Positions 18,110-26,334 of a stretch of 64,000 nucleotides of DNA are shown piece after piece. The stretch comes from Acetobacterium fimetarium. GTDB lineage: Bacteria > Bacillota > Clostridia > Eubacteriales > Eubacteriaceae. Position numbers and translations under genes: made by a program. The stretch's first letter is position 1, and each line of letters opens with the position of its first letter. The stretch covers positions 1-64,000 of the forward strand of contig NZ_WJBC01000011.1 in the NCBI RefSeq assembly GCF_014284475.1, in the 5' to 3' direction. The notes beneath the pieces were generated by a model. The model was not told where the DNA came from. It saw only the letters and a program-made list of their open reading frames with translations, and ran no database searches.

Positions 18110-18778
18110 ATGAACGTAATAATCGTAGGCGGGGGGAGAGTCGGAGAATATCTGGCGACCCTATTATTAAGCGCTGGACATCGGGTACAATTGATCGAAA
18201 TCAGGCCGCATCAAGTTGCGATTCTGGAACAAGATTTTCCAAAAGAAACGGTTATCCTGGGAAGCGGGACCGATCCGGCGGTGCTGGAAGCGGCGGGCAT
18301 TCGCACCGCCGATGTGGTTGCCGTTGTGACCGGAGCCGATGAAATCAATCTGGTGGCGGCCACCATCGCGCGTCTGGAATATCAGGTGCCCCGCGTGGTT
18401 GCCCGGGTTAAAAATCCCAAGAATGCCTGGCTGTTTACTCCGAAAATGGGCGTTGATGTCGCTTTGAATCAGGCGGAATTAATGGCCAGTCTGGTTGTGG
18501 AAGAGATGTCGGTGGGCGACATGATGACCTTGCTGAAGCTGAATAAAGGAGCCTTCTCGCTGATTGAGGAAAAGGTTCATCCCGCTTCCCAGGCGGTTGG
18601 CAAAGAAGTAAATCAGCTCAATCTTCCGGAAGAATGCATATTGGTGGCCATTATTCGAAATAATAAGCTGATTATTCCCCACGGTAAGACGCGGCTGCTT
18701 TCAGAAGATGAGGTTCTGGCAATTGTTCATGCCTCAAAGATACAAGATCTGGCGAAGATACTGGGCCCGATAAAATAG
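18110..18778 (+). CDS. TrkA/KtrA-like potassium-channel regulatory protein 2
   Basis: A 222-residue protein with GGGRVGEYLATLL at residues 7-19, Glu at the end of the second strand (IEIRP, the NAD-binding position) and a TrkA_C domain from about residue 140. The ATG at 18110 behind AAAGGAATG is preferred over an in-frame ATG-like start at 18086, which overlaps the upstream gene and lacks spacing. The two TrkA-like proteins may form a heteromeric ring. Last gene of the P-ATPase operon. Confidence 0.88.
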   Translation: MNVIIVGGGRVGEYLATLLLSAGHRVQLIEIRPHQVAILEQDFPKETVILGSGTDPAVLEAAGIRTADVVAVVTGADEINLVAATIARLEYQVPRVVARVKNPKNAWLFTPKMGVDVALNQAELMASLVVEEMSVGDMMTLLKLNKGAFSLIEEKVHPASQAVGKEVNQLNLPEECILVAIIRNNKLIIPHGKTRLLSEDEVLAIVHASKIQDLAKILGPIK

Positions 18779-18812
18779 ATCTTAATTTGCGCTGGCAAAT
18801 ATGAAAATGCGC

Positions 18813-18841
18813 TTGATTTTTACGCTCTTTTATAGTACAAT
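18813..18841 (+). promoter_or_regulatory. Promoter of the speD leader RNA
   Basis: TTGATT (18813-18818), 17 bp, TACAAT (18836-18841). Predicted start near 18848, about 455 nt before the speD ATG. Confidence 0.6.
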
Positions 18842-18847
18842 TTGTGT

Positions 18848-19270
18848 CGTATGATTAGAGGAAGATTTTAGTCTATTACAGCGTATTCTTAAACCCGTTT
18901 CTGAATACGGCAAAGAATTATTTTGACCATTTCTTTATCCGGTAAATCGATAACGATAAAGAGATTGAATGCCATACGGACAGCTAGGTCGAATGCCGGT
19001 TGGCAACTTGCGTTGCCTTATTGATTGAGCGAATGCTCAAATTTTATAAGTTGGTTACTTAAAACCGTGTGCGTTTTTGCACATCACACTTGTGAAACAA
19101 TCAATAAGAGTAGTAAAAGTAATTTCTTGCTATATAGACTCTGACTTCTACATTTTGAATTAATAAAATAGAAAATGCGATTAAGCATTTAATACGAAAT
19201 AAAACAAGATTAGTAGAAAAGAAACTCAAGTGGATGAACAGCAAATGCTGAAAGATCGCTTGAGTTTTTT
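18848..19270 (+). ncRNA. Long structured leader RNA upstream of speD, family not recognised
   Basis: No ORF with a ribosome-binding site is visible, but self-complementary parts are dense: CGTATTC 18882-18888 with GAATACG 18903-18909; TCTTTATC 18932-18939 with GATAAAGA 18955-18962; GGCAAC 19002-19007 with GTTGCC 19012-19017; a closing stem CTTATTGATT (from about 19018) with AATCAATAAG (to about 19108) that encloses GAGC-GAAT-GCTC and smaller hairpins; AAATGC with GCATTT near 19175-19190. It ends in a terminator directly before the speD ribosome-binding site. It does not match SAM, c-di-GMP, guanidine, lysine or T-box consensus by eye. Confidence 0.55.
19222..19270 (+). terminator. Terminator/attenuator directly upstream of speD
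   Basis: AAACTCAAG (19222-19230) pairs with CTTGAGTTT (19259-19267) and enclosed CAGC-AAAT-GCTG gives an inner hairpin; a run of six T follows. Only 24 bp separate it from the speD ribosome-binding site, so it would control read-through into the polyamine operon. Confidence 0.75.
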
Positions 19271-19305
19271 GATGTGAAAGAAAAATTGTGAGATGGGGTG
19301 GATTC

Positions 19306-20100
19306 ATGGAAAATAAATTAAAGTTAAACGGTTTTAACAATCTGACAAAATCCCTTAGCTTTAACATTTACGATGTGTGTTATGCTAAAAGCGAACGTGA
19401 ACAGCGTGACTATATCGCTTATATTGACGAACAGTACAATGCGGAACGGCTGACGAATATTCTGTTTCGGGTGACGGAGATGATCGGAGCTCGGGTGCTG
19501 AATGTGTCCAAACAGGATTATGATCCCCAGGGCGCCAGTGTCACTTTTTTAATTGCCGAAGAGACTTTTCTGCGGGAGTTTCGGGAAGAAGGCGGGCTGA
19601 AGGCTGATTTAAACGGGGATACCGTTGTTGCCCATCTTGATAAAAGTCATGTCACGGTGCATACCTATCCAGAGAATCACCCGGATAACTCCATTGCGAC
19701 CTTTCGAGTCGATATCGATGTCGCCACCTGTGGCGAAATTACGCCGTTGAGCACGCTGGATTTTCTGATCGGGAGCTTCGATTCGGATATTATCACGATG
19801 GACTATCGGGTCAGGGGTTTCACCAGGGATGTGACGGGAAAAAAATTGTTTATCGATCATAAAATTACCTCGATTCAGGATTATATCGATGACGAAACCT
19901 TGAAAAAATATGATGCCATCGACATCAATGTCTATCAGTCCAACATTTTTCATACAAAAATGATGCTGAAAGAAATTTCGCTGCAGAACTATCTTTTCAA
20001 TACGGATGTTTATGAACTGCCGCCGCGAACGCGGCTGCAGATATCTGAAAGCCTGCGCCGCGAAATGATCGAGATTTTCAGCGGCAGCAATGTGTACTAG
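19306..20100 (+). CDS. speD: S-adenosylmethionine decarboxylase proenzyme
   Basis: SpeD supplies decarboxylated AdoMet, the aminopropyl donor. At 264 residues it matches the long E. coli-type (class 1A) enzyme rather than the short Bacillus type. The autocleavage site is visible in [13 protein letters not shown] near residue 113: cleavage before Ser makes the pyruvoyl group. The start at 19306 is behind GGGGTGG; a GTG at 19288 would add six residues. First gene of speD-speA-speE-speB. Confidence 0.95.
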   Translation: MENKLKLNGFNNLTKSLSFNIYDVCYAKSEREQRDYIAYIDEQYNAERLTNILFRVTEMIGARVLNVSKQDYDPQGASVTFLIAEETFLREFREEGGLKADLNGDTVVAHLDKSHVTVHTYPENHPDNSIATFRVDIDVATCGEITPLSTLDFLIGSFDSDIITMDYRVRGFTRDVTGKKLFIDHKITSIQDYIDDETLKKYDAIDINVYQSNIFHTKMMLKEISLQNYLFNTDVYELPPRTRLQISESLRREMIEIFSGSNVY

Positions 20101-20119
20101 AAGGAGGGAATAGAAAAAA

Positions 20120-21577
20120 TTGTCTAAATTAAAACAAGAGCGGATGCCCATTTTGGAAGCTTTGAATCAATTCAAGAAAAGCCGGATCGTTCCTTTCGAT
20201 GTTCCGGGGCATAAACGTGGCCGGGGAAATTCGGAACTGACGGATTTTCTGGGTGAGCAGTGCATGTCGGTGGATGTCAATTCGATGAAACCGCTGGACA
20301 ATCTCTGCCATCCGGTTTCGGTCATCAAAGAAGCGGAGACGCTGGCGGCGGATGCCTTTGGCGCCAGACAGGCTTTTTTTATGGTCAACGGCACCACCTC
20401 GGCGGTTCAGAGCATGGTGTTGTCGGCCTGCAAAAAAGGCGAGAAGATCATTCTGCCCAGAAACGTCCACCGCAGCGTCATCAATGCGCTGATACTCGGG
20501 GGCGCGATTCCCGTTTATGTCAATCCCGAAACCAACAGCGAACTGGGGATATCCCTGGGGATGTCACTGGCAGCGGTGGAAAAAGCCATCAAAGAGAATC
20601 CCGAGGCTAAAGCGGTGCTGGTCAACAATCCCACCTACTATGGGATTTGTTCGAATCTAAAAGCCATTACCGAGCTGGCACATCAGCAGGGGATGCTGGT
20701 GCTGGTCGATGAAGCCCATGGCACCCATTTCTATTTCGGCGAAAACATGCCGATCAGCGCCATGGCAGCGGGTGCGGACATGGCCTCGGTCAGCATGCAC
20801 AAATCCGGCGGTTCCCTGACCCAGAGCTCGTTTCTGCTGGTTGGTGGGGAGACTGTCAGTCCGGGCTATGTCAGGCAAATCATCAACCTGACCCAGACGA
20901 CCAGCGGTTCCTATCTGCTGCTTTCCAGTCTGGATATTTCCAGGAAAAACCTCGCCTGCAACGGCAAAGCGATTTTTGCAAAAGTGACCGAAATGGCGCA
21001 GTATGCCCGGGATGAAATCAATCAGATCGGGGATTACTACGCCTATTCCCGGGAACTGATCAACGGCGACACGATTTATGATTTTGATGAGACAAAACTG
21101 TCGATCAACACCCTGAATGTGGGACTTGCCGGCATTGAAGTTTACAGCATCCTGCGGGACGAATACGATATTCAGGTGGAATTCGGCGATGTCGGCAATA
21201 TTCTGGCCTATATTTCAGTGGGGGACAGCCACCGGAATCTGGAACGTCTGGTCAGCGCGCTGGCAGAAATCCGGCGCATTTATAAAAAGGACAAAGCCGG
21301 GATGCTCCAGTACGAGTACATCAATCCGGAAGTGGTGGTACCGCCGCAGAAGGCTTTTTATGCGGAGAAGGAAGCGTTGCCGCTAAAGGAAAGCGGCGGG
21401 CGGATCTGCAGCGAATTTGTGATGTGTTATCCGCCGGGGATTCCGATTCTGGCACCGGGAGAAAAAATAACCGCGGAAATTCTTGATTCGATTGAGTACA
21501 TGAAGGATAAAGGCTGCTTTTTGACCGGGCCGGAAGATATGGATGTCGCATCGCTCAATGTACTGAAAGAGGTATAA
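20120..21577 (+). CDS. speA: Arginine decarboxylase (Orn/Lys/Arg decarboxylase fold-type I)
   Basis: A PLP enzyme of 485 residues: PFDVPGHKRGRG near residue 23, DEAHGTHF near 198 and the PLP-binding Lys in MHKSGGSLTQSS near 226, followed by the C-terminal decarboxylase domain with CYPPGIPILAPGE. TTG start behind AAGGAGGGAA. The family includes lysine and arginine decarboxylases; arginine is inferred from the agmatinase gene in the same operon. It would convert arginine to agmatine. Confidence 0.9.
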   Translation: MSKLKQERMPILEALNQFKKSRIVPFDVPGHKRGRGNSELTDFLGEQCMSVDVNSMKPLDNLCHPVSVIKEAETLAADAFGARQAFFMVNGTTSAVQSMVLSACKKGEKIILPRNVHRSVINALILGGAIPVYVNPETNSELGISLGMSLAAVEKAIKENPEAKAVLVNNPTYYGICSNLKAITELAHQQGMLVLVDEAHGTHFYFGENMPISAMAAGADMASVSMHKSGGSLTQSSFLLVGGETVSPGYVRQIINLTQTTSGSYLLLSSLDISRKNLACNGKAIFAKVTEMAQYARDEINQIGDYYAYSRELINGDTIYDFDETKLSINTLNVGLAGIEVYSILRDEYDIQVEFGDVGNILAYISVGDSHRNLERLVSALAEIRRIYKKDKAGMLQYEYINPEVVVPPQKAFYAEKEALPLKESGGRICSEFVMCYPPGIPILAPGEKITAEILDSIEYMKDKGCFLTGPEDMDVASLNVLKEV

Positions 21578-21580
21578 ACA

Positions 21581-22432
21581 ATGGAACTATGGTTTACGGA
21601 AAAACACACCCCCAGCGTAAAATTCTCGATCCAGGTGGATCGCCAGCTTTATTGCGGGAAAAGCGAGTTTCAGCGGATTGATGTCTTTGATTCAAGGGAG
21701 TTCGGCCGTTTTCTGACGCTGGACGGCTACATGATGCTGACCGAAAAGGATGAGTTTATCTATCATGAAATGATGGTGCATATTCCGCTGGCGGTTCATC
21801 CGGCAGCGAAGAAAGTGCTGGTCATCGGCGGCGGTGACGGCGGTGCGGTCAGAGAGCTGACCCGGTATTCGACGATTGAACATATTGATCTGGTCGAGAT
21901 CGATGAGCTGGTGGTCGAGGTGTGCAAAAAACATCTGCCTTTTACGGCCTGCTGTTATGGTGACGAGCGGGTGACGGTGCACTATCAGGATGGTTTGAAA
22001 TACATTCGCCGCTGCGAAAATGAATACGATCTGATCATTGTCGATTCCACCGATCCTTTCGGTCCGGGGGAAGGGCTGTTCACCAAGGAATTTTATGGCA
22101 ACTGCTACAAGGCGCTCAAGGACGACGGCATCATGGTCAATCAGCATGAAAGCGCATTCTACCAGGACGATGCGGTGGCGATGCAGCGGGCTCATAAGCG
22201 GATTGTCGATTCATTCCCGATCAGCCGCGTTTATCAGGCCCATATCCCCACCTATCCCTCGGGCCACTGGCTGTTCGGATTTGCCGCCAAGAAATATCAC
22301 CCGATCGAGGATCTGAAAGCAGCGAAATGGAATGCCCTGGGCTTCAAAACCCGCTACTACAATACCCGATTGCATGTCGGGTCATTTGCACTGCCAAATT
22401 ACGTGGAGGAGCTGCTCAAAGATGTTGAATAG
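21581..22432 (+). CDS. speE: Spermidine synthase (polyamine aminopropyltransferase)
   Basis: A 283-residue aminopropyltransferase with the dcAdoMet-binding GGGDGGAVRELTRY near residue 82, the acidic VEIDELV near 107, DSTDPFGPGEGLF near 154 and HIPTYPSGHW near 218. It transfers the aminopropyl group to putrescine, or possibly agmatine, releasing methylthioadenosine. It sits between speA and speB and overlaps speB by 11 bp. Confidence 0.94.
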   Translation: MELWFTEKHTPSVKFSIQVDRQLYCGKSEFQRIDVFDSREFGRFLTLDGYMMLTEKDEFIYHEMMVHIPLAVHPAAKKVLVIGGGDGGAVRELTRYSTIEHIDLVEIDELVVEVCKKHLPFTACCYGDERVTVHYQDGLKYIRRCENEYDLIIVDSTDPFGPGEGLFTKEFYGNCYKALKDDGIMVNQHESAFYQDDAVAMQRAHKRIVDSFPISRVYQAHIPTYPSGHWLFGFAAKKYHPIEDLKAAKWNALGFKTRYYNTRLHVGSFALPNYVEELLKDVE

Positions 22433-23273
22433 AAATATTGAGACCTTTCTGGGCTGCGACAACAGCTACGACGAGGCCAAAGCGGTTGTTTTCGGAGCGC
22501 CGTTTGATTCGACCACCTCGTTCCGACCGGGAACCCGTTTTGCCAGCAAAACCATGCGGGGGGATTCCTACGGACTGGAAACCTACAGCCCCTATCAGGA
22601 TAAAGACCTGGAAGACATTCCGGTTTTTGACGGCGGCGATCTGGAGCTCTGCTTCGGCGACACCAGCGCGGCGCTGGGACAAATTGAAGCCTTCACGGCC
22701 GGGATTATCGCAGATGGGAAACTGCCGGTGATGATCGGTGGCGAACATCTGGTAACCCTGGGTGCGGTCCGGGCGGTATTTGCAAAATACCCGGATCTAC
22801 AGGTAGTGCATTTCGATGCCCATGCGGATCTGCGAGAAGACTATCTCGGCGCGAGCTTATCTCATGCCACCGTTCTGCATCGGGTCTGGGATCTGGTCGG
22901 AGATAACCGGATTTTTCAGTTCGGTATCCGTTCGGGCGACCGCAGCGAATTCCGCTGGGGAAAAGAGCATGTGGTGACCCGGAAGTTTGATTTTGTGGGG
23001 CTGGCAGCGGTGGTGGAAAAGCTCAAAGGCAAGCCGGTTTATTTCACGCTGGATCTCGATGTGCTGGACCCGTCGGTCTTTCCCGGCACCGGAACGCCGG
23101 AACCCGGCGGCGTCAGCTTCATGGAGCTGCTCGACGCGATCCAAACCGTCAGCGGCCTTACAATTGTGGGCTGCGATATCAACGAGTTATCCCCAGTTTA
23201 CGATCAGAGCGGCGTTTCAACAGCCGTGGCCTGCAAGGTCTTGCGTGAACTGCTGCTGGCAGTGATTAAATAG
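22422..23273 (+). CDS. speB: Agmatinase (ureohydrolase)
   Basis: A 283-residue Mn-dependent ureohydrolase. Metal ligands are visible in GGEH near residue 107, HFDAHADLR near 130 and LDLDVLDPSVFPGTGTPEPGG near 208. It hydrolyses agmatine to putrescine and urea. If SpeE acts first on agmatine, it could instead act on aminopropylagmatine. The ATG at 22422 with GGAGGAG upstream is chosen over an earlier in-frame start that lies deep inside speE. Confidence 0.93.
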   Translation: MLNRNIETFLGCDNSYDEAKAVVFGAPFDSTTSFRPGTRFASKTMRGDSYGLETYSPYQDKDLEDIPVFDGGDLELCFGDTSAALGQIEAFTAGIIADGKLPVMIGGEHLVTLGAVRAVFAKYPDLQVVHFDAHADLREDYLGASLSHATVLHRVWDLVGDNRIFQFGIRSGDRSEFRWGKEHVVTRKFDFVGLAAVVEKLKGKPVYFTLDLDVLDPSVFPGTGTPEPGGVSFMELLDAIQTVSGLTIVGCDINELSPVYDQSGVSTAVACKVLRELLLAVIK

Positions 23274-23282
23274 GGGACGTGA

Positions 23283-23390
23283 GCTTTGGGTCCAGTTTCG
23301 CACGAAACAATTTGTCCACTGTACGGCGGACAGTCTAGCGACTGTTCGCCTACACGTTACCAAATTGTTTGTGGAAACTGAACCCAAAGC
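23283..23390. repeat. Palindromic repeat element, copy A (108 bp)
   Basis: An imperfect inverted repeat running from GCTTTGGGT (23283) to ACCCAAAGC (23390). The core hairpin is GGCGGACAGTC-TAGC-GACTGTTCGCC near 23325-23350. About 75 bp of it are nearly identical to the reverse complement of 49122-49206. It lies between speB and the carboxyspermidine dehydrogenase gene and has no coding capacity. Confidence 0.88.
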
Positions 23391-23447
23391 AATAAAGGTT
23401 TGTCGCTTTTAAGTTTTGTAATTATATGATAAAAGGAGGATAAAATT

Positions 23448-24647
23448 ATGGGAAAAGCATTAATTATCGGTTGTGGCGGCGTTGCCAGTGTGGCCATTCA
23501 TAAATGCTGTCAGAACAGCGAGGTGTTCAGTGAAATCTGCATCGCCAGCCGGACCAAGAGCAAGTGCGATGCGCTCAAAGCAAAGCTTGACGGAGGGGCG
23601 ACGAAAATCACGACCGCGCAGGTGAATGCCGACAATGTGGACGAACTGATCGCCATCATTGAAGCCTTCAAGCCGGATGTGGTGCTGAATCTGGCACTGC
23701 CGTATCAGGATCTGACGATCATGGATGCCTGCCTGGCCACGAAGACCAATTATGTGGATACGGCCAACTACGAGCCGGAGGACACCGCAAAATTCGAGTA
23801 CAAATGGCAGTGGGAATACCGCGAACGTTTTGAAAAAGCTGGCATCACGGCGCTGCTGGGCAGCGGCTTTGATCCGGGCGTCACCGGCGTGTTTTCGGCC
23901 TATGCGATGAAGCATCACTTTGATGAGATCAATTATATCGACATTCTCGACTGCAACGCCGGCGATCACGGCTATCCTTTTGCCACCAACTTCAATCCGG
24001 AAATCAATATCCGGGAAGTCAGCGCCAACGGCAGCTACTGGGAGCAGGGCAAGTGGGTGGAAACCAAACCGATGGAAATCAAACGGGTCTACAATTTCCC
24101 GGAAATCGGACCGAAAGATATGTACCTGCTCCATCACGAAGAACTGGAATCGCTGGGGCTGAACATCAAGGGAATCAAACGGATCCGCTTTTTCATGACC
24201 TTTGGCGAGAGCTATCTGACCCATCTGAAATGTCTGGAAAATGTCGGCATGACTTCCATTGAACCGATCGAATACGAAGGCAAGCAAATCGTGCCGCTGC
24301 AGTTTCTGGCCGCTGTTTTGCCGGATCCTTCCACGCTGGGGCCGCGAACCAAAGGTAAAACCAATATCGGCTGCATTTTTCAGGGAAAAAAGGACGGCAA
24401 AGACAAAACCTATTACGTCTACAATGTCTGCGATCACGAGGAATGCTACAAAGAGGTCGGCTCCCAGGCGATTTCCTATACCACTGGCGTTCCGGCAATG
24501 ATCGGCGCGATGATGGTGATGACGGGAGAATGGAACAAACCGGGCGTCTACAACATTGAAGAATTCGATCCCGATCCGTTTATGGCGGCACTGAACAAAT
24601 GGGGCCTGCCCTGGCAGGAAAGCTTTGCGCCGGAGCTGGTCGACTGA
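23448..24647 (+). CDS. Carboxy(nor)spermidine dehydrogenase (saccharopine dehydrogenase family)
   Basis: Condenses aspartate semialdehyde with putrescine or diaminopropane and reduces the imine with NADPH to carboxyspermidine or carboxynorspermidine. The 399-residue protein has the Rossmann motif IIGCGGVASVAIHKC at residues 5-19, NLALPYQDL near 84, NYEPEDTAKFEYKWQW near 106 and GSGFDPGVTGVFSAYAMKHH near 142, a set typical of this branch rather than of lysine saccharopine dehydrogenase. AAGGAGG precedes the ATG. Its neighbour is the matching decarboxylase. Confidence 0.92.
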   Translation: MGKALIIGCGGVASVAIHKCCQNSEVFSEICIASRTKSKCDALKAKLDGGATKITTAQVNADNVDELIAIIEAFKPDVVLNLALPYQDLTIMDACLATKTNYVDTANYEPEDTAKFEYKWQWEYRERFEKAGITALLGSGFDPGVTGVFSAYAMKHHFDEINYIDILDCNAGDHGYPFATNFNPEINIREVSANGSYWEQGKWVETKPMEIKRVYNFPEIGPKDMYLLHHEELESLGLNIKGIKRIRFFMTFGESYLTHLKCLENVGMTSIEPIEYEGKQIVPLQFLAAVLPDPSTLGPRTKGKTNIGCIFQGKKDGKDKTYYVYNVCDHEECYKEVGSQAISYTTGVPAMIGAMMVMTGEWNKPGVYNIEEFDPDPFMAALNKWGLPWQESFAPELVD

Positions 24648-25786
24648 TGAAGGCACTCAAGGATGCTTTTTCCGAGCTACCGACACCCTGCTATATCGTG
24701 GATGAAGAGCTACTGGTAAAAAACTTGGAAATCCTCGATGCGGTTCAAAAACGCACCGGCTGTCGCATTCTGTTGGCGCAGAAAGCTTTTTCGATGTTTT
24801 CGCTCTATCCGCTGATCGGCAAGTATCTGTCCGGAACGACTGCCAGCGGGCTATTTGAAGCGCGCCTTGGTCGTGAGGAAATGGGCCAAGAAAACCACGT
24901 CTTTTCAACCGCCTATCGGGAAGATGAGTTCGCTGAGATCGTTGCGTTGTGCGACCATATCATCTTCAATTCCTTTGGTCAGTGGAGCCAATACAAAAAC
25001 CAGGCGCTGGCGGCCGGCCGCAGCTGCGGTATCCGCATCAATCCGGAATGCTCAACCCAGGATCATGCCATCTATGATCCCTGTGCTCCGGGTTCGCGGA
25101 TGGGCGTAACCGCCGATCAGTTCAAGCCGGAACTGCTGGCAGGCATCGAAGGCCTTCATTTTCATACCCTCTGCGAGCAGAATGCTGATGCTCTGGAGTT
25201 GACACTGAACGCGGTTGAAGAGAAGTTCGGCCCTTATCTCTATCAGATGAAGTGGCTGAATTTCGGCGGGGGACACCATATCACCCGGCCGGATTATGAT
25301 GTGGAAAAGCTCGTCACCTGCATCAACCGGATTCAGGATCAGTATAAGGTGCAGGTCTACCTCGAGCCGGGCGAGGCGGTCGCCTTGAACACCGGCTTTC
25401 TGGTTGCCAGGGTTTTGGATATCGTCGACAACGGGATTCAGATTGCGATTCTCGATACCTCGGCCGCCTGTCATATGCCGGATGTGCTGGAAATGCCCTA
25501 CCGGCCGGAAATCATCGGCGCGGGGCAGCCGGAGGAGAAAGCTTTCACCTACCGCTTGGGCGGACCGACCTGCCTGGCGGGTGACATCATCGGGGATTAT
25601 TCCTTTGACCAGCAGCTGAAGCCTGGCGACCGACTGGTGTTCGGCGATATGGCGATCTATTCGATGGTCAAAAATAACACCTTCAACGGCATGAATTTGC
25701 CGTCGATTGCCATCTTTACGCAGCAAAAGCAGATCCGGCTGGTGAAGCAGTTCGGCTATGCGGATTTTAAGAACCGTCTGTCCTGA
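24647..25786 (+). CDS. nspC: Carboxynorspermidine/carboxyspermidine decarboxylase
   Basis: A fold-type III PLP decarboxylase of 379 residues that makes (nor)spermidine from the product of the preceding enzyme. Seen: TPCYIVDEELL near residue 12, the PLP Lys in LLAQKAFSMF near 43, FHTLCEQN near 173, NFGGGHHITRPDY near 205, LEPGEAV near 242 and GPTCLAGDIIGDY near 308 with the catalytic Cys. The ATG at 24647 overlaps the preceding stop; longer in-frame starts lie inside that gene. Confidence 0.93.
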   Translation: MKALKDAFSELPTPCYIVDEELLVKNLEILDAVQKRTGCRILLAQKAFSMFSLYPLIGKYLSGTTASGLFEARLGREEMGQENHVFSTAYREDEFAEIVALCDHIIFNSFGQWSQYKNQALAAGRSCGIRINPECSTQDHAIYDPCAPGSRMGVTADQFKPELLAGIEGLHFHTLCEQNADALELTLNAVEEKFGPYLYQMKWLNFGGGHHITRPDYDVEKLVTCINRIQDQYKVQVYLEPGEAVALNTGFLVARVLDIVDNGIQIAILDTSAACHMPDVLEMPYRPEIIGAGQPEEKAFTYRLGGPTCLAGDIIGDYSFDQQLKPGDRLVFGDMAIYSMVKNNTFNGMNLPSIAIFTQQKQIRLVKQFGYADFKNRLS

Positions 25787-25833
25787 AATAACCTCTTTCA
25801 GTGAATAGATATTTATCGATAAGGGAGATGCTT

Positions 25834-26226
25834 ATGGAAAAGGAAAAAATTAAGATCATTGAAAATGACCGGTTTGCCAAGTTTGTCGGTTTGCAGGTGG
25901 AGAAGGTCGAGCAGGGTTATGCCGAAGTCAAACTGGAACTGAGCGAAGATCATCTCAATGGCGTCGGGATCGTTCAGGGCGGGGTGATTTTTACCCTGGC
26001 GGATTATGCCTTTGCAGCAGCATCAAACGCCAGCGGAATGGTCACCGTCGGGATCAACGCGAATATTTCATATTTCAAACCGCCTAAAGGAAAGTGGCTG
26101 ATTGCCAAGGCACAGGAAATTTCCGCAACAAAGAGTATCTGCAATTGCACGGTCGATATTTTTGATGACACCGACCGCCTGGTGGCCCGATTCAACGGAA
26201 CCGGATTTATTAAAAGAACCGAATAA
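25834..26226 (+). CDS. PaaI-family hotdog-fold thioesterase
   Basis: A 130-residue single hotdog domain: HLNGVGIVQGGVIFTLADYAF near residue 45 contains the active-site Asn/Gly and Asp region of PaaI-type acyl-CoA or phenylacetyl-CoA thioesterases. The ATG at 25834 follows AAGGGAG at 6 nt. It lies 47 bp after nspC and may be read with it, but no link to polyamines is evident. The substrate is unknown. Confidence 0.85.
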   Translation: MEKEKIKIIENDRFAKFVGLQVEKVEQGYAEVKLELSEDHLNGVGIVQGGVIFTLADYAFAAASNASGMVTVGINANISYFKPPKGKWLIAKAQEISATKSICNCTVDIFDDTDRLVARFNGTGFIKRTE

Positions 26227-26334
26227 GCATCGAACAATCATCGAACAATCAGGTTGGGAAAGATGAAACGGTTAGGCTTGAATTACCTGAAAGTCAGACA
26301 CTGGCCAATATAATGCCACTTGCTTTTTAGAATT

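Noticed and set aside
18848-19108. Guanidine-I riboswitch, suggested by GCTAGG at 18983
   Set aside because: The consensus GGGTTCCG and the ACACGG-type second domain do not follow.
23460-24656. 398-codon open frame on the minus strand
   Set aside because: It is a full antisense shadow of the carboxyspermidine dehydrogenase gene, with unnatural composition (His/Arg/Phe-rich) and no motifs.
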